Assembly: GCF_003626575.1 (NCBI RefSeq)
Contig: NZ_RBDY01000002.1
Location: forward strand, 434,001 to 498,000
DNA length: 64,000 nt
Direction: 5' to 3'
Origin: Streptomyces radicis
Lineage (GTDB): Bacteria > Actinomycetota > Actinomycetes > Streptomycetales > Streptomycetaceae
Below, piece after piece: positions 8,665 through 16,300 of this stretch (the stretch's first letter is position 1; every line of letters starts with the position of its first letter). A program made the position numbers and the translations under genes. The notes beneath the pieces were generated by a model that made no database searches, had not been told where the DNA came from, and saw only the letters and a list, made by a program, of their open reading frames with translations.

Positions 8665-8840
8665 TTATCCACAGCTCGCCCGAACATCACAAGATCTGTG
8701 GATAACTGAGCGAACACGGGAACGTCCGTCCGAGCCGCGCATGCCCTCGAACCCCTGCTCGCCTGCGGAAACGCCGGTCGACGCAGGTCAGGGACGGGTC
8801 ATCCACAACCCGCACAAGATCCACCACCGGCTGTGGATAA
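8665..8840. other. DnaA-box cluster A (four boxes)
   Basis: The gap between convergent crgA and the rhomboid gene holds TTATCCACA (8665-8673), TGTGGATAA (8697-8705, inverted), TCATCCACA (8799-8807, one mismatch) and TGTGGATAA (8832-8840, inverted). They form two inverted pairs with about 24-nt internal gaps. The 9-mers match the bacterial DnaA box TTNTCCACA. No AT-rich unwinding region accompanies them, so this is a binding cluster and not an origin. Confidence 0.8.
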
Positions 8841-8880
8841 CCCGCCCCGGCGGGCGACCGCGACGGCCGGGGCGGCCGCG

Positions 8881-9795
8881 TCAGCCGAGAAGCTGCGCGG
8901 TCCGTATCGCGCACGCGACGGCCATCACCACGAGCAGCCCGACGCAGGTCGCCACCTGGACCGTGGTCCTGCGCTCGCGCGGCGCGTTGACCATGGCGTA
9001 CGCCACGGCCGCGCCCGCCGCCAGGCCACCGAGGTGCGCCTGCCACGCGATCTGGTCAGCCCAGGCGAACGTGATCAGCAGATTGATCCCCAGGAGCACG
9101 CCGATCGACCGCATGTCGGTCCGCGTCCGGCGCGCGAGCACGGCCGTCGCGCCGAAGAGGCCGAAGATCGCGCCCGAGGCGCCGAGCGACGGTTGGTTCT
9201 GCGCGGCCAGCAGATACGACAGGGTGCTGCCCGCCAGCGCGGAGATCAGGTAGAGCGCCAGGAAACGGGCCCGGCCGAGCGCCGCCTCCAGGGCGGGCCC
9301 GAGGAACCAGAGCCCCAGCATGTTGAACGCCAGGTGCCACAGCTCCTCGTGGAGGAACGCGGCCGTGAGCATCCGATACCACTCGCCGTCCGCGACGCCG
9401 ACCCAGGTGAACGACTCGACGTCGAACGCGTACCCGAGCATCGCGAAGTGGGTGCGGACCTCGAGCTGGTCGTCGACGATCCCGAAGGCGTCGATCGCCA
9501 GCAGGACGCCGAGGAACACCGCGACGTTGAGCGACAGCAGGACGACGGTGACGAGCCGGGGATTCCCCCCGGCGACCACGCCACCGGCCACCGTCCTCGG
9601 CCGCGCGGCCCGCGCCGCGGCGGCGCCGCCCTGGACGCACTCGGGGCACTGGTGACCCACGGGCGCCGAGATCATGCACGAGGGGCAGATGGGCCGGGCG
9701 CAGCGGGTGCAGCGGATGCCGGTCTCCCGGTCGGGGTGGCGATAGCAGTGCGCCAGGCCCGACTGCGGCTGCGGCGGTCCCTGCTGCTCCGTCAT
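8881..9795 (-). CDS. Rhomboid family intramembrane serine protease with N-terminal zinc finger
   Basis: The 304-aa protein starts MTEQQGPPQPQ (ATG 9795, GGAAGGGACG upstream). Residues 15-55 hold a B-box-like zinc motif with CYRHPD, CTRCARPICPSC and CPEC. Then come about six helices: NMLGLWFLGPALE, GASGAIFGLFG with the catalytic Ser in GASG, and WQAHLGGLAAGAA with the catalytic His. Rhomboids cut transmembrane helices of substrates within the bilayer. The zinc module in front of a rhomboid core is the usual actinobacterial architecture. No substrate can be named. It is separated from the upstream cyclophilin by a strong hairpin at 9841-9882. Confidence 0.92.
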   Translation of the reverse strand: MTEQQGPPQPQSGLAHCYRHPDRETGIRCTRCARPICPSCMISAPVGHQCPECVQGGAAAARAARPRTVAGGVVAGGNPRLVTVVLLSLNVAVFLGVLLAIDAFGIVDDQLEVRTHFAMLGYAFDVESFTWVGVADGEWYRMLTAAFLHEELWHLAFNMLGLWFLGPALEAALGRARFLALYLISALAGSTLSYLLAAQNQPSLGASGAIFGLFGATAVLARRTRTDMRSIGVLLGINLLITFAWADQIAWQAHLGGLAAGAAVAYAMVNAPRERRTTVQVATCVGLLVVMAVACAIRTAQLLG

Positions 9796-9840
9796 GGCGT
9801 CCCTTCCCCGGCGTTCGACGCCGCTCGTGCTCTCCCGGGC

Positions 9841-9882
9841 CCATTCCGGCCCCCTGGTCCTACGGACAGGGTGCCGGAATGG
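9841..9882 (-). terminator. Long hairpin terminator after the cyclophilin gene
   Basis: CCATTCCGGC at 9841-9850 pairs perfectly with GCCGGAATGG at 9873-9882. Inside, CCCTG pairs with CAGGG and TCC with GGA around a TAC loop, about 18 bp in all. It lies 20 nt beyond the cyclophilin stop and upstream of the rhomboid start. It has no U-tract. Confidence 0.75.
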
Positions 9883-9902
9883 TTCCCGAAAGGGGAGGGC
9901 CT

Positions 9903-10436
9903 TCAGGCGTTGCGGGTCTCGATGGTGACCGACTCGATCACCACGTCCTGCACCGGGCGGTCGGTGCGGCCGTCGGTCGCGGCGTTCGCGATCTGGTCCA
10001 CCGTCTGCTGCCCCACGGGCGTGCTGACCTCGCCGAAGATGGTGTGCTTCCCGGTCAGCCACGTGGTCGGGGCGACCGTGATGAAGAACTGCGAGCCGTT
10101 GGTGCCGGGGCCCGCGTTCGCCATCGCCAGCAGGTAGGGGCGGGTGAAGGCGAGATCGGGGTGGATCTCGTCCTCGAACTTGTACCCGGGTCCGCCGGTG
10201 CCGTTGCCCAGGGGGTCACCGCCCTGGATCATGAAGCCGCTGATCACCCGGTGGAACACGGTGCCGTCGTACAGCCGCTCGGAGGACCTCTGGCCCGTCG
10301 ACGGGTGCGTCCACTCGCGGGAGCCCTCCGCGAGCTCGACAAAGTTCTTGACCGTCTTCGGCGCGTGGTTCGGGAAGAGCCGGACCTCGATGTCGCCTCG
10401 GTTGGTCTTCAGGGTGGCATAGAGCTGCTCGGCCAC
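9903..10436 (-). CDS. Cytosolic cyclophilin-type peptidyl-prolyl cis-trans isomerase
   Basis: The 177-aa single-domain cyclophilin starts with GTG (VAEQLYATLKTNRGD) after GGAAGG. Active-site signatures include the catalytic Arg in TVFHRVISGFMIQGGD, GSQFFITV and the HTIFGEV loop near the C-terminus. It catalyses cis-trans isomerisation of Xaa-Pro bonds and has no signal peptide. The M. tuberculosis equivalent, ppiA, also lies near crgA. A second cyclophilin in this window (62146-62862) is a lipoprotein, so the pair covers cytosolic and exported folding. Confidence 0.93.
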   Translation of the reverse strand: MAEQLYATLKTNRGDIEVRLFPNHAPKTVKNFVELAEGSREWTHPSTGQRSSERLYDGTVFHRVISGFMIQGGDPLGNGTGGPGYKFEDEIHPDLAFTRPYLLAMANAGPGTNGSQFFITVAPTTWLTGKHTIFGEVSTPVGQQTVDQIANAATDGRTDRPVQDVVIESVTIETRNA

Positions 10437-10542
10437 GATGTACCTTCCGTCTACGTCAGTGACGGTTCACGATCCTGCCACGGGTGCCCCGGACGACGTG
10501 CCCCCGGATGGCCCTTTACCGCGCCGTACCCCTCCGCAACCG

Positions 10543-10561
10543 GCATGATTTGCGCATGATT
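10543..10561. promoter_or_regulatory. Direct repeat with one-turn spacing upstream of DUF5324 gene
   Basis: GCATGATT occurs at 10543-10550 and 10554-10561, exactly 11 bp apart (one helical turn), in the 193-bp divergent region between the cyclophilin and DUF5324 genes. The CATGAT cores could be overlapping -10 elements or a binding site. No regulator is identified. Confidence 0.3.
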
Positions 10562-10629
10562 CACCCGCGAATGGACAACCGAGATTGCAGCGGAGCAACG
10601 CCGCCACCGAACCACAAGGAGGGTAATCA

Positions 10630-11112
10630 GTGAGCCACAACGGGAAGTCGGGCGTGCGGCACGCCGCGGACATGGTGACGCCGTACGCGATGAGCGCCAA
10701 GGACAACGCCGTGCAGTACGCGCAGCAGGCCGGCGCCTACTTCGGGCCAAGGGCCCGCAGGGCGGCGGTCAAGGCCCGCACCGGATACGCGACCCAGGTC
10801 GCGCCCCGCATGGGGCGGGCGGTGGCCGCGGCGGGTCCGGCCAAGGAGCAGGCGGCGGCGCGTTCGCAGGCCGCGATGGCCGCGCTGCGCGGCGACATCT
10901 CGGCCCGGGAGATCAGGGGCGCCCTGCGCCGCAAGGCCAGGCGCCAGCGCGCCGGCCGGATGGTCAGGCGCCTGGGGATGCTCGGGCTCGCCGCGGGTGG
11001 CGCCTATGCCGCCTGGAAGTGGTGGAGCGGGCAGAACGACCAGGACTGGACGATGGAGCCCTCCCCCGCCACCGAGGTGAACCCGGAGGCGGAGGAGGGC
11101 TCGAAGGGCTGA
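10630..11112 (+). CDS. DUF5324 family membrane-associated protein
   Basis: The 160-aa protein starts with GTG (VSHNGKSGVRHAAD) behind AAGGAGGG. It is rich in Ala, Arg and Lys, with long amphipathic helices (ARRAAVKARTGYATQVAPRM), a hydrophobic stretch LGMLGLAAGGAYAAWKWW near residue 120 and an acidic tail. This pattern matches the DUF5324 (YtxH-like) proteins conserved in Streptomyces near crgA. The function is not known. It is convergent with pknB, leaving a 45-bp gap. Confidence 0.75.
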   Translation: MSHNGKSGVRHAADMVTPYAMSAKDNAVQYAQQAGAYFGPRARRAAVKARTGYATQVAPRMGRAVAAAGPAKEQAAARSQAAMAALRGDISAREIRGALRRKARRQRAGRMVRRLGMLGLAAGGAYAAWKWWSGQNDQDWTMEPSPATEVNPEAEEGSKG

Positions 11113-11157
11113 GCACGCCGGAGGGGGCGGACCCCGGTCGCGGACGCTGGCCGTCCT

Positions 11158-13152
11158 CTAGTCGTCCTCGCGGAACCCGAGCGGGCCGCCGTTGTCCCCG
11201 CCCTGGTCCCCGCCGCCCGGGCCCCCCGGACCGCCGCCCAGCTCCTGGGTGGTGAGGGTCACGGTGGACTGCGGCTGGACCTGCGAGCCGGGCGGCGGGT
11301 CGGTCGCCGTGACGATGGCCGTCACGGTGTCGGGGCCGTTCACCACGACGTTCAGGCCCATGCCCTGGAGCTGCGGCCTGATCTCGGCCAGCGGCCTGTT
11401 GACCATGTCGTTCGGCAGCGTGACCGGCGGCGGCTGCGTCTCCGAGCGGATCGCCACGGTCAGCGTGACCGTCGTCCCCGGGGCCTGGGTGCTTCCCGCC
11501 GTCGGGTCCTGGCTGATGACCTCGCCCTCGTCGCGTGAGTCGTCCGTCTGGTTCTGGGTGACGACGATGAAGTCCGCCGCCTCCAGCTCGGCCCGCGCTT
11601 GGTCGATGTGGTCGCCGATGACGTCGGGGACCTGCACACCGTCGGGCTCCACGGCCACGGTCAGCGTGACCACGGACTCGGGGTCGGCCTCCTCGCCCGC
11701 GCCCGGGCTCTGGTCGAGGACGGTCTCGGGCGTCTCGTCGGCGGTGACCTCTTCCTCCCGCTCGACCTCGAAGCCCGCCTCCTCGAGCTCGGCCTCCGCC
11801 TCGTCGAACGGGTCGCCCACGACGTCGGGCACCTCGACGGGCTCGGGGCCCTCGGACATGATGATCGAGACCTCGGTGTCCCGCGGGTGCTCCTCGCCCG
11901 CCGGGGGGTCCGTCCGGCAGACGGTGTCCGCCTCCTGCTCGCACGGCGCGGTCTCGCCGCTCTCGACGGGCTGGAAGCCCGCGTTGACCAGGCTGTCCTG
12001 CGCCTCCTCCAGCGTCTCGCCCGCCACGTCGGGGACGGTGAGCTCGCCCGCGGGCGGGTCGCTCGCGAACAGGGCGCGGCCGATGAAGATCGCGCCCACG
12101 AGCACGAGCACCCCGGCGAGCACCAGCAGGATCGTCGAGGTGTTCCGGTTGCGCTGGCGGCGGTCGGCGCGCGAGGGGTAGTCGTCGTACCCGTCGGGGT
12201 CGGACGCCGGGGGCAGCATCGTCGTCGCCGGGTCGGTCGGGCGCAGCGCGGTCGTCGGCCGGTCGTCGTACCCGTAGGCGGCGGCGCCCATCGCGGCCAT
12301 CGCGCCCACGGGGCGGCCGTCGAGCGTCGCCTCGATGTCGGCGCGCATCTCGTCCGCGGACTGGTACCGGTAGTCGGGGTCCTTCACCAGCGCCTTGAGC
12401 ACGATGGCGTCGGTGTCGGGCGTGATCTCGGGGTCGAAGACGCTCGGCGACTGCGGCTCCTCGCGGACGTGCTGGTACGCGACGGCGACCGGCGAGTCCC
12501 CGATGAACGGCGGCCGCACGGTCAGCAGCTCGTAGAGCAGGCAGCCCGTGGAGTAGAGGTCGGAACGCGCGTCCACCGTCTCGCCCTTGGCCTGCTCGGG
12601 CGAGAGGTACTGCGCGGTGCCGATCACGGCCGCGGTCTGCGTCATCGTCATGCCGGAGTCACCCATGGCGCGGGCGATGCCGAAGTCCATCACCTTGACC
12701 TGGCCGGTGCGCGTCAGCATGACGTTGGCGGGCTTGATGTCGCGGTGGACGATCCCGTTCCGGTGGGAGTACTCCAGGGCCTGGAGGATGCCGATGCACA
12801 TCTCGAGGGCGCGCTCGGGCAGGAGCTTGCGGCCCGAGTGCAGCAGCTCGCGGAGGGTCGAGCCGTCCACGTACTCCATCACGATGTAGGGGATGGAGAT
12901 GCCGTCGACGTAGTCCTCGCCGGTGTCGTACACGGCGACGATCGCGGGGTGGTTCAGCGAGGCGGCGGACTGCGCCTCGCGGCGGAAGCGGGCCTGGAAC
13001 GTGGGGTCGCGGGCCAGGTCGGCACGGAGCGTCTTGACGGCGACGGTGCGGCCGAGGCGTGTGTCATGGGCGAGGTAGACCTCCGCCATCCCCCCGCGGC
13101 CAAGCACTTGGCCCAGCTCGTACCGCCCGCCGAGGCGACGCGGCTCATCCAT
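11158..13152 (-). CDS. pknB: PASTA-domain Ser/Thr protein kinase PknB
   Basis: The 664-aa protein has a kinase domain at residues 11-275: GRGGMAEVY glycine loop, Lys40 in VAVKTL, HRDIKPANV with Asp138, DFG at 156-158, and an activation loop MTMTQTAAVIG carrying Thr171/Thr173, the usual autophosphorylation pair. A helix, STILLVLAGVLVLVGAIFIG (about 340-360), leads to four extracellular PASTA repeats beginning LTVPDVAG, VEVPDVVG, VQVPDVIG and VTLPNDMV. PASTA domains bind muropeptides or lipid II, so PknB senses wall synthesis and controls growth and division. It is the last gene of fhaA-fhaB-pppL-rodA-pbpA-pknB. The mycobacterial companion pknA is absent here. Confidence 0.95.
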   Translation of the reverse strand: MDEPRRLGGRYELGQVLGRGGMAEVYLAHDTRLGRTVAVKTLRADLARDPTFQARFRREAQSAASLNHPAIVAVYDTGEDYVDGISIPYIVMEYVDGSTLRELLHSGRKLLPERALEMCIGILQALEYSHRNGIVHRDIKPANVMLTRTGQVKVMDFGIARAMGDSGMTMTQTAAVIGTAQYLSPEQAKGETVDARSDLYSTGCLLYELLTVRPPFIGDSPVAVAYQHVREEPQSPSVFDPEITPDTDAIVLKALVKDPDYRYQSADEMRADIEATLDGRPVGAMAAMGAAAYGYDDRPTTALRPTDPATTMLPPASDPDGYDDYPSRADRRQRNRNTSTILLVLAGVLVLVGAIFIGRALFASDPPAGELTVPDVAGETLEEAQDSLVNAGFQPVESGETAPCEQEADTVCRTDPPAGEEHPRDTEVSIIMSEGPEPVEVPDVVGDPFDEAEAELEEAGFEVEREEEVTADETPETVLDQSPGAGEEADPESVVTLTVAVEPDGVQVPDVIGDHIDQARAELEAADFIVVTQNQTDDSRDEGEVISQDPTAGSTQAPGTTVTLTVAIRSETQPPPVTLPNDMVNRPLAEIRPQLQGMGLNVVVNGPDTVTAIVTATDPPPGSQVQPQSTVTLTTQELGGGPGGPGGGDQGGDNGGPLGFREDD

Positions 13153-13348
13153 CTATCCAGCCCTCTCCTTCGGTCCCGGGCCACACCCCCTGGTCGGCCC
13201 GTGGGCCAAGGGTCCAAGCCCTGGCTTACGGTACCTGGCGCCACAAGGGCCACCGGACGGCGGTGTCCGGCCGATATCCAACCGGTATCCCTGCGTACCG
13301 CGACCGGTCATCGGAGGCCGGTCCTGTGTATGACGTGTGAGCACCGAG

Positions 13349-13368
13349 GGCCGGTTGCTTCCCCGGCC
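13349..13368 (-). terminator. Possible hairpin between pbpA and pknB
   Basis: GGCCGG (13349-13354) and CCGGCC (13363-13368) flank an 8-nt loop directly after the pbpA stop codon. The 6-bp stem has no U-tract. With the 218-bp gap before pknB, this hints at partial termination and a separate pknB promoter. Confidence 0.35.
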
Positions 13369-13370
13369 GT

Positions 13371-14840
13371 TTACCCCTCGTTCTCGCCGGCGAGAACGGC
13401 CTCCATCACGTCGACCGCGATCGGGGCGGCCAGGCCGCTGCCCGAGACGTCGTCCCTGGCCACGCCCGCGTCCTCGACCACCACGGCCACGGCCACGGGC
13501 GAGCCCTCGTCGGTCATCGCGTAGGAGATGAACCAGGCGTAGGGGGTTTCCTCGTTGTTCTCGCCGTGCTGGGCGGTGCCGGTCTTGCCGCCGACCCGGA
13601 CGTCGCTGAGCTCGCCGGTGTCGATGACGCTCTCGTCGACCATGGTCTCCATGGCGGACTGGAGCTGCTGAGCCGTGTCCGACGACATCGGCTCGCTCAT
13701 CTCCTCCGGCTCGTGCTGCTCGATCACGTTCAGGCTGGGGGCGATGAGCTGGTCCACCATGTAGGGCTGCATGAGCGTGCCGTCGTTCGCCACGGCCGCG
13801 GCGACCATCGCCATCTGGAGGGGGGTCGCTCGGTTCGACGCCTGGCCGATGCCCGCCTGGGCGTTCTGCGGGCGGTTGTCCTCGGGGTAGGCGCTGGCGT
13901 CGGCGCGGACCGGGATGAACTGCTCTTCGTTGTAGCCGAACGCCTCGGCCGTCTCGCGCATCTCCTCATTCCCCAGGCGGTCGCTGAGGTTGGCGAACAC
14001 GCTGTTGCAGGAGAGCTGGATCGCGGTGCGGATGGTCGCGTCCTCGCACCGGCCGTCGTTCACCTGGTTCCCCAGCTCGACGTTCTCCGTCTCGGGGAGG
14101 TAGTACGGCTCGGGGCTGTCGGTCTCGGTGTCCACGTCGTCCACCACACCGGCCTCGAGGGCGGCGGCGGCGGTCACGACCTTGAACGTGGAGCCAGGGG
14201 GGTAGGTCTCGCGGAGCGCCCTGTTCACCAGGGGCTTGTCCTCGTCCTGGTTGAGCGCCACCCAGGCATCCTCGTCCTCCCCGCCGTTCCCGGCGAAGGA
14301 CGAGGGGTCGTAGGACGGGGTGGAGGCCATCGCCAGGATCTCGCCCGTGCGCGGGTCGATCGCGGCCACCGCGCCCTTGGAGTCGCCGAGGCCCTCGAAC
14401 GCGGCGCGCTGGGCGTCGGCGTTGAGCGTCGTCACGACGTTCCCGCCGCGCTGGTCCTCGCCGGTGAACATGTCGATCGTGTTGTTGAAGAAGAGGCGGT
14501 CGTCGTCGCCGGTGAGGATCGAGTCGTTCAGGTGCTCGAGCTGGGTCGTGCCGAACGCCTGCGACGAGTACCCGGTGACCGGAGCCCACATCGGGCCGTC
14601 GACCCAGGTGCGCTGGTACCGGTAGTCGGAGTTGTCCGTCTCCTCCGAGCCGGTGATGGGCTCGCCGTCCACGATGATGTCGCCGCGGGGGTTGGCGTAC
14701 CGCTCGATGTTCACCCGGCGGTTGTGCTCGTCGTTCTGGAGGTCGTCGGCCTGGACGAACTGCACCCAGTTCACCCGGAGGAGCAGGGCCAGGACGAGCA
14801 GGCCGCAGAAGACCGCCACCCGGCGCATCGGCTTGTTCAT
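13371..14840 (-). CDS. pbpA: Penicillin-binding protein (class B transpeptidase) PbpA
   Basis: The 489-aa protein has a short cytosolic start MNKPMRRV, a signal-anchor helix VAVFCGLLVLALLLRV, an N-terminal dimerisation part, and a transpeptidase domain with all three motifs: Ser217-TFK220 (GSTFK), SCN near 283 (LSCNSVF) and KTG in VGGKTGTAQH. It cross-links peptidoglycan stems and is a beta-lactam target. Size and motifs match mycobacterial PbpA, which acts in septation and polar growth. Its ATG overlaps the end of rodA as ATGA, so the glycosyltransferase and transpeptidase are translationally coupled. Confidence 0.95.
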   Translation of the reverse strand: MNKPMRRVAVFCGLLVLALLLRVNWVQFVQADDLQNDEHNRRVNIERYANPRGDIIVDGEPITGSEETDNSDYRYQRTWVDGPMWAPVTGYSSQAFGTTQLEHLNDSILTGDDDRLFFNNTIDMFTGEDQRGGNVVTTLNADAQRAAFEGLGDSKGAVAAIDPRTGEILAMASTPSYDPSSFAGNGGEDEDAWVALNQDEDKPLVNRALRETYPPGSTFKVVTAAAALEAGVVDDVDTETDSPEPYYLPETENVELGNQVNDGRCEDATIRTAIQLSCNSVFANLSDRLGNEEMRETAEAFGYNEEQFIPVRADASAYPEDNRPQNAQAGIGQASNRATPLQMAMVAAAVANDGTLMQPYMVDQLIAPSLNVIEQHEPEEMSEPMSSDTAQQLQSAMETMVDESVIDTGELSDVRVGGKTGTAQHGENNEETPYAWFISYAMTDEGSPVAVAVVVEDAGVARDDVSGSGLAAPIAVDVMEAVLAGENEG

Positions 14841-16234
14841 ACGCGGACCACCTGAGTCTGTTCTGCGTCGGGGGACGGTGCGGGCGCGGGCGCGGGCCTG
14901 CGAGCAGTGTCACTGATGCGCAGTAGGAGGGCGATAAGGGCCCAGTTCGCGATGACGGACGAGCCACCCTGCGCGAGGAACGGCATCGTCATGCCGGTCA
15001 GCGGGATCAGGCCCGTGACGCCGCCGGCGACCACGAAGACCTGGATGGCGAAGATGCCGGACAGGCCGACCGCGAGCAGCTTGCCGAACGGGTCGCGCGC
15101 GGCGAGCGCGGTGCGCATGCCGCGCTCGATCAGCAGGGCGTACAGGAGGATGACGGCCATCAGCCCGGCCAGGCCCAGCTCCTCGCCGACGGTGGCCAGG
15201 ATGTAGTCGCTCTTGGCCGCGATGCCGCCGATGAGCCGGGAGTACCCCTGGCCGAGGCCCGAGCCGAACAGGCCGCCCGAGCCGAACGCGTACATGGACT
15301 GCGCGGTCTCGGTGACGCCGTCGTTCTCCAGGGCGAGGGGGTTGAGCCAGTTGTCGACGCGCTGTCCGACGTGGGCGTTGGTGCTGGCGACGAACACCGC
15401 GCCGCTCGCGGAGAGCAGCAGGCCGAAGATGATCCAGCTGGTGCGCTCGGTGGCGACGTAGAGCATCACGACGAAGATGCCGAAGAACAGCAGCGACGTG
15501 CCCAGGTCGGTCTCGAAGATCAGGATCATCAGACTGATCGCCCAGATGACCAGGATGGGCCCGAGGTCGCGCCCCCGCGGCAGGTAGACGCCCATCACGC
15601 GGCGGCTGGCCAGGGCGAGGGCGTCGCGCTTGACCATCAGATACCCGGCGAAGAACACCGCGATGACGATCTTGGCGAACTCGCCGGGCTGGAGGGAGCC
15701 GACGCCGGGGATCTGCACCCAGATCCTGGCGCCGTTGACCGATTCGCCGATGAAGATCGGGGAGGCGAGCAGGATCAGCGCGACGACCATCGAGATATAG
15801 GTGTAACGCTGGAGGATCCGGTGGTCCTTGAGGAAGATCAGCACGGCGAGGAAGAGCGCGACGCCCACGGTGGACCAGATCAGCTGGTCCGCGGCCATCG
15901 GGCCGCCGAGCGCGGAGGTGGTGATCTCAGGCTCCTGGTCGAGGCGCCAGATCAGCACGAGGCCGAGGCCGTTGAGCAGGGTCGCGATCGGCAGCATCAA
16001 CGGGTCGGCGTATGGCGCCCAGCGGCGGACCACGAGGTGCGCGGCGCCCGCCATCAGGCCGAGCCCGAGCCCGTAGCCGAGCATGCCCGCGGGGATCGTC
16101 TCGTCCTTGGCGAGCCCGACGTTGGCATACGCGAGGATCGGGATGACCACGGCGAACACGAGCATCGCCAGCTCGGTGTTCCGGCGGCTCGGGAGCCCTC
16201 CGGTGGAGACGGTGGTGGTGCTGGTGCTGCTCAT
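14837..16234 (-). CDS. rodA: SEDS-family peptidoglycan glycosyltransferase (RodA/FtsW)
   Basis: The 465-aa multi-pass protein starts MSSTSTTTVST and has about 10-12 helices. Family landmarks include GARIWVQIPGVGSLQPGEFAKI, the conserved PGEFAK segment, and the C-terminal LTGMTMPFLAQGGSS loop typical of FtsW/RodA/SpoVE. SEDS proteins polymerise lipid II with a class B PBP partner, here PbpA encoded next and overlapping. In streptomycetes proteins of this locus act in sporulation or wall elongation; which of the RodA/FtsW roles applies cannot be read from sequence alone, and the symbol follows locus convention. Confidence 0.93.
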   Translation of the reverse strand: MSSTSTTTVSTGGLPSRRNTELAMLVFAVVIPILAYANVGLAKDETIPAGMLGYGLGLGLMAGAAHLVVRRWAPYADPLMLPIATLLNGLGLVLIWRLDQEPEITTSALGGPMAADQLIWSTVGVALFLAVLIFLKDHRILQRYTYISMVVALILLASPIFIGESVNGARIWVQIPGVGSLQPGEFAKIVIAVFFAGYLMVKRDALALASRRVMGVYLPRGRDLGPILVIWAISLMILIFETDLGTSLLFFGIFVVMLYVATERTSWIIFGLLLSASGAVFVASTNAHVGQRVDNWLNPLALENDGVTETAQSMYAFGSGGLFGSGLGQGYSRLIGGIAAKSDYILATVGEELGLAGLMAVILLYALLIERGMRTALAARDPFGKLLAVGLSGIFAIQVFVVAGGVTGLIPLTGMTMPFLAQGGSSVIANWALIALLLRISDTARRPAPAPAPSPDAEQTQVVRV

Positions 16235-16300
16235 ATCCGGGTCTCTGCTCGCTGGTCGCTCGCTGCTGGCTGGTCGGCGGTCAGGGGCGCGCGCGGCGCG

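Noticed and set aside
13153..13370. A missing pknA gene between pbpA and pknB
   Set aside because: The 218-bp gap has no kinase remnant; streptomycetes normally have only pknB at this place.
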